This document shows, in pieces, positions 1-5,265 of a stretch of DNA of 15,392 nucleotides. Location of the stretch: assembly GCA_039028315.1 (NCBI GenBank), contig JBCCIH010000027.1:1-15392 (forward strand), given 5' to 3'. A program made the translations under genes and the position numbers. Position 1 is the first letter of the stretch, and each line of letters begins with the position of its first letter. This stretch comes from Thermodesulfobacteriota bacterium (GTDB lineage Bacteria; Desulfobacterota_D; UBA1144; Nemesobacterales; UBA2774). The notes below the pieces were generated by a model that made no database searches, was not told where the DNA came from, and saw only the letters and a program-made list of their open reading frames with translations.

Positions 1-122
1 AGGGAGCGGGCGAGGTGCTTAAAAAGCTTCATAACTTAAGCGTGAAATACGGGGTTAGGTTCATATCGCCAGTACTACTTAAAAACACATCAGTTTCAGG
101 TGATAAGTTCTACGAAAATTAA
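1..122 (+). CDS. C-terminal fragment, probable 3-hydroxyacyl-CoA dehydrogenase family
   Basis: The reading frame opens at base 3 and runs for 39 codons to a TAA at 120-122. The gene is cut by the window edge, so only its C-terminus is visible. The fragment has a helix followed by a tail of the form YGVRF-x4-LL-x8-DKFYEN. This resembles the end of the C-terminal helical domain of 3-hydroxyacyl-CoA dehydrogenases of the FadB/FadJ type, where a Gly-x-Arg-Phe segment, a Leu-Leu pair and a terminal Lys-Phe-Tyr/Trp recur. If correct, it would oxidise 3-hydroxyacyl-CoA with NAD in fatty-acid beta-oxidation. The match rests on a short tail only, so the open reading frame is secure but the family is tentative. 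The next gene starts 81 bases downstream on the same strand. Confidence 0.45.
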   Translation, partial: GAGEVLKKLHNLSVKYGVRFISPVLLKNTSVSGDKFYEN

Positions 123-203
123 TTATCCTATTGCATAATGGCAAAGACACAATATTCTTATTTACCGTACCAAGATAATCGTGTAAATTGAGTTTTCAAA
201 ACT

Positions 204-1055
204 ATGAGTACTAACGAAAATATAATCAGCAAATATTTCAGACCAGCAGTATTAATACTCTCAATAATAGGTTTTTTACTTTCGGTCTATCTTACCTACT
301 TACATTTCACTGAAGGGCAGAGCGCATTTTGTTCCCAGGGCTCAGACTGTGATGTTGTTAGGCAGAGCGCCTACTCATCTATATTAGGCATCCCGGTTGC
401 ACTGCTGGGTGCTGTGGGCTATGCACTTATTTTTTGGTTCACCTACGTATCAATGTCAAAGCGTACGCGCTGGCTTCTTTTATACATCATATCACTGTCC
501 GGCTTTATCTTCTCAGCGTACCTGACCTACTTAGAGCTTTTTGTAATCAAAGCAATATGTCCATATTGCGTGATATCAGCTGTAATAATGACAGTGTTAT
601 TTGTTTTAATTGCGTTTAGAAAATCCGATTTTTATCCAAAGCTTTCCTCACTTCACACAGCCGTTCTAACAATTTGTATTCTTGGTCTTGTAGTTGTTGG
701 CTCAAGCGCGCTTCAGTCTGATAGTCTTAATCCTCTTATTGCGGATCTTGAACCCGGTAGTGCTAACAGTCTTCAGATAGGACTAGCAAAGCATTTAAAA
801 GATAGAGGAGCCGTGATGTACGGCTCTTATAAGTGTCCTCATTGTAACGCTCAAAAAGCCTTGTTCGGAGGGGCATCGGTATATGTAGATTATGTTGAGT
901 GTGATCCTACCGGACCAGACGCTGAGGCTACCAGATGCTTTTCAAGAGGGGTTCAGCACTATCCGACATGGGAGATAAACGGCAATTTCTACGAAGGCGC
1001 TAAATCCCTTCAGGAACTGGCGCATTTATCTGGATACGTTCCTCCTCCACAATAG
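204..1055 (+). CDS. VKOR-thioredoxin fusion, membrane disulfide bond-forming enzyme
   Basis: This 283-residue integral membrane protein should reoxidise a disulfide-forming thioredoxin-like domain and pass electrons to quinone, doing in one chain what DsbB and DsbA do as two proteins. The N-terminal VKOR domain (about 12-140) has four to five hydrophobic helices. It carries a loop cysteine pair C43/C49, a serine after the loop (S58/S59), and the active-site CPYC at 119-122. A further helix (about 150-170) leads to an extracytoplasmic thioredoxin-like domain with CPHC at 211-214, a second pair C233/C245, and a cis-proline-like YPTW at 253-256. This cysteine arrangement matches the known cyanobacterial VKOR-Trx fusions. 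Start: ATG at 204 gives a full-length family member, but the upstream Shine-Dalgarno site is weak. No DsbA gene lies nearby. Family assignment is secure; substrates are unknown. Confidence 0.93.
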   Translation: MSTNENIISKYFRPAVLILSIIGFLLSVYLTYLHFTEGQSAFCSQGSDCDVVRQSAYSSILGIPVALLGAVGYALIFWFTYVSMSKRTRWLLLYIISLSGFIFSAYLTYLELFVIKAICPYCVISAVIMTVLFVLIAFRKSDFYPKLSSLHTAVLTICILGLVVVGSSALQSDSLNPLIADLEPGSANSLQIGLAKHLKDRGAVMYGSYKCPHCNAQKALFGGASVYVDYVECDPTGPDAEATRCFSRGVQHYPTWEINGNFYEGAKSLQELAHLSGYVPPPQ

Positions 1056-1225
1056 ATCTTCCTATATGATTGCTAGTTAGAATTTGTAATCTATCTAATA
1101 TATCTAGGCTAAACATTGAGCTAATTAAAAAAGTTGTTGCTTCCCTATATTCCTTGAGATAGGCTTGGAAATAATCCACCTATATGAGGAAATTCGTAGA
1201 TATTTTAAGAAGTGGACAAATAATC

Positions 1226-1230
1226 GGAGG
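1226..1230 (+). promoter_or_regulatory. Shine-Dalgarno site setting the start of the Tat protein
   Basis: GGAGG lies 6 bases before the ATG at 1237. It favours that start over an in-frame ATG at 1165, which would put 24 charged residues in front of the twin-arginine motif. Confidence 0.8.
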
Positions 1231-1236
1231 TGTCTT

Positions 1237-1881
1237 ATGGATATTTTTGATAAGATAGCAAGGCGAGGATTTTTTAAATTCGGCACTCTAGCGCTAGGGG
1301 CAATTGGTGTTGGAAGCGCGGCGACACTCGGAGCTACTAATGCAGAGGCACGAAACAGAAGAAACCTGGACTTAGAGGTTTGCTGTAATGGAAACTCAAT
1401 AAGGTTTGAAGGACCCCAGGGACCTAATCCAAACAATCTCTCAGATTTGGGACCCCATCCATACTACGGCGCATCTTTTGTGGTTCAGGGCATTATCTAT
1501 CCAAGCGGGACTCTTCCTACTGTAGGCAGCGGTATTTTAGGTGACGGTAGCCCGCAGTTTCCAGATAGTGTATTAGGCACATGGACGTGCAGGGGCTGGT
1601 TTGTCGGAGATAGCGTAAATGACGCAAGGGGCGGCATATTCACCCCGACAGGGCCCTTTGTTGCAACAACTCAGCTCTACGATCTAGACAGTGAAAATCC
1701 AGGTGCCGAGATGCTTGTCACTGATGGGGTTGAGCTAATAGATCTGGATGTGCCTTTTCAAAGAGCTATAACAGGCGGCACAGGGATATATAGAAAGGCC
1801 AGAGGAGAGGTTACTCAGACAGCGATTGCCGTCAATTCTACCAATCTGTTTAATTTCACCTTTAGCTTTAAAGTTAGATAG
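1237..1881 (+). CDS. Tat-exported protein with allene oxide cyclase/dirigent-like barrel
   Basis: This is a 214-residue protein with a twin-arginine signal: A-R9-R10-G-F-F-K, a hydrophobic stretch (about 16-32), and an AEA site suggesting cleavage after residue 38. It should therefore be exported folded, or with a partner, by the Tat system. The mature part has no metal-cofactor motif that I can name. Its C-terminal third (about 167-213) contains GGTGIYRKARGEV followed by beta-strand-like sequence. That is the pattern of the allene oxide cyclase/dirigent barrel superfamily, where a Gly-Gly-x-Gly-x-Tyr and an Ala-Arg-Gly-x-hydrophobic segment are conserved. Cysteines are C49, C50 and C118. Bacterial members of this superfamily are largely uncharacterised, so I assign no reaction. 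The gene stands alone between the VKOR gene and the DUF883 pair. The Tat signal is well supported; the fold is probable. Confidence 0.7.
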   Translation: MDIFDKIARRGFFKFGTLALGAIGVGSAATLGATNAEARNRRNLDLEVCCNGNSIRFEGPQGPNPNNLSDLGPHPYYGASFVVQGIIYPSGTLPTVGSGILGDGSPQFPDSVLGTWTCRGWFVGDSVNDARGGIFTPTGPFVATTQLYDLDSENPGAEMLVTDGVELIDLDVPFQRAITGGTGIYRKARGEVTQTAIAVNSTNLFNFTFSFKVR

Positions 1882-1902
1882 TTCGGCAATTGTTATAACC
1901 TA

Positions 1903-1931
1903 TTAATTTTTATTGATTTTTTTGTTATAAT
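1903..1931 (+). promoter_or_regulatory. Extended -10 promoter of the DUF883 pair
   Basis: A perfect TATAAT at 1926-1931 is preceded by TGT at 1923-1925 (extended -10). A weak -35, TTAATT, lies 17 bases upstream. Transcription would begin near 1938, so an in-frame TTG at 1931 cannot be the start of the following gene. The octamer TGTTATAA occurs here and again at 1891-1898. Confidence 0.6.
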
Positions 1932-1966
1932 TGTATGTGTTAAATCTTTTACGGAAGGTGAAGGTC

Positions 1967-2263
1967 ATGGATCATGAAAACCGTTTGGGAAAAGATGTAG
2001 AAACCCTTAAGGACGATATATCCAAATTAAAGGAAGATCTTGGCAGTATTGCTGAGACGCTTTTAGAAAAAGGTAAGGCTGAAACTGAAGCGGCCAAGGA
2101 CAAGCTCAGTGACAGTCTTAAAGAAGAAATAGAAGCAGCCCGTCTTAAGAGCAGAGAAGGAGTTGAGTCACTGGAGGATCAAATAAGGGAAAAACCTCTT
2201 ATGAGTCTTCTAATTGCTTTTGTAATCGGCCTTTTTCTCGGAAAACTATTTGACCGTGGGTAG
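1967..2263 (+). CDS. DUF883 (YqjD/ElaB-like) tail-anchored membrane protein
   Basis: This 98-residue protein has a long charged helix with heptad character (about 8-74), rich in Lys, Glu and Asp. A single C-terminal transmembrane helix follows (about 79-95), containing a GLFLG small-residue motif and a basic end. This is the layout of the DUF883 family, in which E. coli YqjD and ElaB are inner-membrane proteins reported to bind ribosomes in stationary phase. Start: ATG at 1967 is chosen because AAGGTG lies just upstream, and because an earlier TTG at 1931 overlaps the predicted -10 element. A two-helix membrane gene follows 6 bases later, recalling the yqjD-yqjE order in enterobacteria. Function here is inferred from family only. 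Confidence 0.8.
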   Translation: MDHENRLGKDVETLKDDISKLKEDLGSIAETLLEKGKAETEAAKDKLSDSLKEEIEAARLKSREGVESLEDQIREKPLMSLLIAFVIGLFLGKLFDRG

Positions 2264-2269
2264 ATACAG

Positions 2270-2731
2270 TTGAGTAACCTTAATAGAATTGTATCACTTG
2301 CACTTAAGCCCGGAAACGAATATGTGAGGGCGATGCTAACGCGCCTTGTTATATTGGGGGCGTTTTTGGTAATTGCCTTTATATTAGTGATTCTTGGGAT
2401 AGGTTTTCTGGTTTGGTCATCCTATCTGTATCTAAACACGGTAGTAAACCCATACCTTGCAGCGCTCTTAAGCGGTCTCATAGCAATAGTTCTTGCAGGC
2501 GCATTGGTTCTGATTGGAAGTATGATAAGTAAAAGCCCGGGCACAAAAGAAACCAAAGATAGCGGGCAAAGCAAAGCAAACTTTGTAGACAGCACAGAGG
2601 TTATAGAGCAGTACCCGCTTGAATCAGGGCTTATGGCTATGGCAGCAGGGTTTATCGCGGGCTCTTCACCTGAATCCAGAAAAGTTCTCACAGAGCTATT
2701 TGTGAGTTTAAATCAAAATTCTTCCGAATAA
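2270..2731 (+). CDS. Two-helix membrane protein, YqjE/holin-X-like
   Basis: This is a 153-residue protein with two hydrophobic helices (about 26-52 and 61-86) and then a polar linker. A C-terminal segment with a small, mildly hydrophobic helix (about 116-131) ends in a Ser- and Glu-rich tail. The helix pair and its place directly behind a DUF883 gene match the YqjE/DUF1469 type of membrane protein often classed with holin-X-like families. The name does not imply a phage lytic function. The proposed start is a TTG only 6 bases after the upstream stop, with little Shine-Dalgarno support. An ATG at 2333 would cut into the first helix approach and has GAGGG too close to it. Start is uncertain; the gene itself is clear. 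Its stop is 9 bases from the end of the convergent minus-strand gene. Confidence 0.65.
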   Translation: MSNLNRIVSLALKPGNEYVRAMLTRLVILGAFLVIAFILVILGIGFLVWSSYLYLNTVVNPYLAALLSGLIAIVLAGALVLIGSMISKSPGTKETKDSGQSKANFVDSTEVIEQYPLESGLMAMAAGFIAGSSPESRKVLTELFVSLNQNSSE

Positions 2732-2740
2732 ACCTATATT

Positions 2741-3433
2741 TTAGTCTTTATCGCATTCTTCTATAAATGATTCAAATATTTTCTTTGAGCTTTCTGATTC
2801 TTCAAGCTCAGGGTGCCATTGTATACCCAGAATATATTCCCCATCAGCCGATTCAATGCCTTCAACTATATTATCTTGTGTTTGAGCTGATTGTTTCAGC
2901 CCAGAGCCAATATCTTTAACCGCCTGGTGGTGATAGCTCTTTACACTCACTAAATCTTGTCTCACAATATCAAAAAGTTTAGTGTTTTTTGAGATCATAA
3001 CTTCGTGAAGTGCCCCTTTTTCGTGCGGCATTGCATCTGGAAGAAATACATATATGTCTTGATACAAATTGCCTCCGAAAAATACATTTAACAGCTGCAT
3101 GCCGCCGCATATACCTATTACAGGCAGCGCTCTGTTTAGTGATTCTTCAAGGATTGCAAACTCCATTTTAGTCCTTTCAAGACTCATCGGGCGCAGTTTG
3201 GGATGAGGCTCCTCATTATAGTACTTTGGGTCCATATCTCTTGATCCCGGAAGAAGAAGACCGTCAATTCTTTGGGCAGTTTCTTTGATTAACTGTTTAT
3301 TATCTGGTATCGACGGGATAAGGACCGGAATCCCCCCAGCTTGTGCAATAGCAAGGGCATACTTTTCCTCAATCTCATAATTACCTTCTTTTATATCCGT
3401 TGTTATGCCGATAATTGGTTTTATCTTATTCAT
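2741..3433 (-). CDS. Class I glutamine amidotransferase-like hydrolase (PuuD/peptidase C26 family)
   Basis: This 230-residue cytoplasmic enzyme has the class I amidotransferase fold. It shows the N-terminal PIIGIT strand, the loop LLLPGSRDMDP (59-69), the nucleophile elbow GIC109GGMQ, and the His-Glu pair in WH207PE209. Together these complete a Cys-His-Glu triad. The family includes PuuD, which releases GABA from gamma-glutamyl-GABA in putrescine breakdown, and related gamma-glutamyl hydrolases. The length fits the family. The residue after the nucleophilic Cys is Gly; PuuD itself has Arg there. No other putrescine genes are visible, so the substrate is open. The start has only a weak AGG at suitable distance. 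Family is firm; specific activity is not. Confidence 0.85.
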   Translation of the reverse strand: MNKIKPIIGITTDIKEGNYEIEEKYALAIAQAGGIPVLIPSIPDNKQLIKETAQRIDGLLLPGSRDMDPKYYNEEPHPKLRPMSLERTKMEFAILEESLNRALPVIGICGGMQLLNVFFGGNLYQDIYVFLPDAMPHEKGALHEVMISKNTKLFDIVRQDLVSVKSYHHQAVKDIGSGLKQSAQTQDNIVEGIESADGEYILGIQWHPELEESESSKKIFESFIEECDKD

Positions 3434-3450
3434 AATAAAAACCTATTGTT

Positions 3451-3479
3451 AAGATAAAGAAAAACAGATGCAACTTCAA
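3451..3479 (-). promoter_or_regulatory. Candidate promoter of the amidotransferase-like gene
   Basis: On the minus strand, TTGAAG (3479-3474) and TATCTT (3456-3451) are separated by 17 bases and would start transcription a short distance before the ATG at 3433. The match is moderate. Confidence 0.4.
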
Positions 3480-3519
3480 ATCTGCTATTATTAATCTAAA
3501 TTTGTTAAATGTTTGCAAT

Positions 3520-3548
3520 TTGACACGCTTTTATGCGACTGCTAGTCT
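3520..3548 (+). promoter_or_regulatory. Promoter of the IPTL-tailed protein gene
   Basis: A perfect TTGACA at 3520-3525 is followed 17 bases later by TAGTCT (3543-3548). TGC directly before it forms an extended -10. The predicted transcript begins near 3555, leaving a leader of about 25 bases. This rules out an in-frame ATG at 3502 as the start. Confidence 0.55.
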
Positions 3549-3566
3549 CTATGAAAGTTTAGAGAT

Positions 3567-3573
3567 AAGGAGG
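3567..3573 (+). promoter_or_regulatory. Shine-Dalgarno site of the IPTL-tailed protein
   Basis: AAGGAGG lies 6 bases before the ATG at 3580. It is the strongest ribosome site in the window and places the start exactly at a signal peptide. Confidence 0.85.
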
Positions 3574-3579
3574 GGGATA

Positions 3580-4749
3580 ATGAAAAAGATTCCATATTAT
3601 TTTTTGGTTTTAGTTATCGCTTTAATGTTTTCAACCAGTGTTTTTGCCGATCCCGGCGATACGTATGTGCAGGTGAATTTTGACATTCCAGGGCCTAATA
3701 ACGGTCAGTGTTCTGTCTTAAAAGTCTCACCTGACGGAGATCTTACAGAGTTTGCTTCATTTGAATCAATCACTGCTCTTACCGGAAATCCAAACTGCGA
3801 TTTTGACGACACAGGTATTACCATTGCAGACAATGGAGATGTTTATTTCTCAGAAGATGATTCAGATTCAATTATATTATCAACTCCTGAGGGTATGTTG
3901 AGCACTTTTATTTCCGAGTCAGAAATCATTGCAGTGACGGGAGACACTAGTGCAGATCTAGATAATGCACTTGATATTGGACCTGACGGCAATCTTTATT
4001 TTATTGACGAGGAGTCAGACACAGTTCTTATGGCAACTATACCAGGAGCTGAAATAAGCATAGTTCTTACTCCGGGTGAGATTCAGGCTGTGACTGGGAC
4101 CACAGATGTTGACCTTGATGCAGGGATAGCTTTTGACTGTGACGGGAATCTGTACTTTGTAAATAACCCGGAAGATGCTGAGCTGGATGATATTCTAAGG
4201 TTAACCCCATCAGGCAACTTGAGCATTTTTGTTAGCGGTCTAGAGATCATTGACGGAACTGGTTTTGCTTCAGATATAGATTCCGGAGTCGCCTTCTTTG
4301 ACTCACTGTTCATATTAGATGAGGGTCAATGTGACTGCGTAATAAAAGTAGATTTAGACAAAGATATAAGCGTTTTTCTCACTGAGGCACAGATAACTTC
4401 AGTTACAGGAAATGGCGGAGCAAATCCTGACGGCGGTATCGCTGTTAGGCAAAACCGTGAAGTAATATACGGAGATGACGGCTCCAGTCCGGAAGATCCT
4501 AATTTATTAGTTTCAAATCCTATCGGTACTGACCTTCAGATCCTTGTGTCTACGGCTCAGCTTGAGGACTTTTATGATTTTGTTCCTTTTTCACAAATAG
4601 ATCTTCAGGGTTCTATAGTGATTGAGGGAGTAGATCCTTGTTTGACAAGAAATGTCCCAACATTTTCACAGTGGGGGCTCATTATGCTGGCAGCAATGCT
4701 CGGAATTGTTGGATATATTGTAGTTAGAAGAAAAAATGCGGTAGCTTAA
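3580..4749 (+). CDS. Secreted beta-propeller-like repeat protein with IPTL-CTERM sorting tail
   Basis: This 389-residue exported protein has a Sec signal peptide (KK at 2-3, hydrophobic 6-18, likely cleavage after VFA at 23). The mature part has about five to six repeats of roughly 52 residues. Each carries a strand ending in an acidic or Ser-rich segment, then an I-x2-hydrophobic-TG turn (near 69, 120, 172, 227 and 276), a D/DLD element, and a dGnlYF strand. This resembles SMP-30/NHL-type propeller blades. The C-terminus has VPTFSQWG (359-366), a hydrophobic helix (367-382) and RRK (383-385). That is the IPTL-CTERM tail, recognised in its family by a dedicated exosortase (exosortase H type). 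No sortase gene is visible here. Many Asp residues suggest metal binding. Location is well supported; the ligand is unknown. A strong terminator follows. Confidence 0.85.
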   Translation: MKKIPYYFLVLVIALMFSTSVFADPGDTYVQVNFDIPGPNNGQCSVLKVSPDGDLTEFASFESITALTGNPNCDFDDTGITIADNGDVYFSEDDSDSIILSTPEGMLSTFISESEIIAVTGDTSADLDNALDIGPDGNLYFIDEESDTVLMATIPGAEISIVLTPGEIQAVTGTTDVDLDAGIAFDCDGNLYFVNNPEDAELDDILRLTPSGNLSIFVSGLEIIDGTGFASDIDSGVAFFDSLFILDEGQCDCVIKVDLDKDISVFLTEAQITSVTGNGGANPDGGIAVRQNREVIYGDDGSSPEDPNLLVSNPIGTDLQILVSTAQLEDFYDFVPFSQIDLQGSIVIEGVDPCLTRNVPTFSQWGLIMLAAMLGIVGYIVVRRKNAVA

Positions 4750-4772
4750 ATTCTAATTAAATTAAAATATAT

Positions 4773-4813
4773 GGGAGCTTTGGAGGCACTGCCACTTAAG
4801 CTCCCTTTTTTTT
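4773..4813 (+). terminator. Intrinsic terminator after the IPTL-tailed gene
   Basis: GGGAGCTT (4773-4780) pairs perfectly with AAGCTCCC (4798-4805), with extra pairing possible inside the loop, and a run of eight T follows (4806-4813). This is the only clear intrinsic terminator I found in the window. Confidence 0.92.
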
Positions 4814-4820
4814 GTAAACT

Positions 4821-4826
4821 TATAAT
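4821..4826 (+). promoter_or_regulatory. Possible -10 element before the small lipoprotein
   Basis: A perfect TATAAT lies just after the terminator and about 74 bases before the lipoprotein start. No convincing -35 is present at the right distance, so this is only a candidate. Confidence 0.3.
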
Positions 4827-4899
4827 ACAAATTCTCCTTGCTTAGTGTATCTTATCTCTTATTATTTGGTTTAATAACAATTTCCGGAGAAAATTTTAG

Positions 4900-5241
4900 A
4901 TGAATAGAAAATATATTTTTCTTACAGCGCTGATAGTTCCGCTATTTATGATTGTGGGATGCAGTATGTTATCTAATCCATTTGAAGGCAAGTGGAACTC
5001 TCCTGTTTTTAATCTAGAGTTTAGGAGCGACAAAACGTTTGATCTATCCCTAGGAAACAATCTTTCTATAAATTTAAAAGGAACCTATGAGTATGATAAA
5101 AAATCATTAACTATGGCACTAGATGGTCATGCTGATATGGTGTTCTCATATGAATTTAAGAACAGCAAAAAAAACCTAGTCTTAATTCCAGAGAGTGATG
5201 ACAGCTATATAAATACAAGGATTGAATTCACAAGGGAGTAG
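4900..5241 (+). CDS. Small lipoprotein, lipocalin-like/DUF5640-type beta sheet
   Basis: This 113-residue protein has a lipoprotein signal: basic N-terminus, hydrophobic core, and lipobox IVGC with Cys at 21. After lipidation it would be about 93 residues long. The mature part contains G-K-W near its start, then alternating strands such as LEFRSDKTF and KGTYEYDKKSLTM. That is the layout of small beta-barrel or beta-sandwich lipoproteins whose Pfam entries are mostly of unknown function. GGAG about 10 bases upstream supports the start. The ABC-F gene begins 24 bases after its stop on the same strand, so the two are probably co-transcribed, though a functional link is not obvious. Lipoprotein status is well supported; the fold is tentative. 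Confidence 0.75.
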   Translation: MNRKYIFLTALIVPLFMIVGCSMLSNPFEGKWNSPVFNLEFRSDKTFDLSLGNNLSINLKGTYEYDKKSLTMALDGHADMVFSYEFKNSKKNLVLIPESDDSYINTRIEFTRE

Positions 5242-5265
5242 AGCACCAAGGCCAAATTCATTTAG

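Noticed and set aside
1165..1236. An N-terminal extension of the Tat protein from an ATG at 1165
   Set aside because: The strong GGAGG before 1237 and the position of the twin-arginine motif fit the shorter form.
2270..2731. A phage holin or prophage remnant
   Set aside because: The two-helix protein sits behind a DUF883 gene as in yqjD-yqjE, and no other phage gene is present.
3502..3579. A 26-residue N-terminal extension of the IPTL-tailed protein
   Set aside because: It would start upstream of the predicted promoter -35 and bury the signal peptide; the site at 3567-3573 fits the ATG at 3580.
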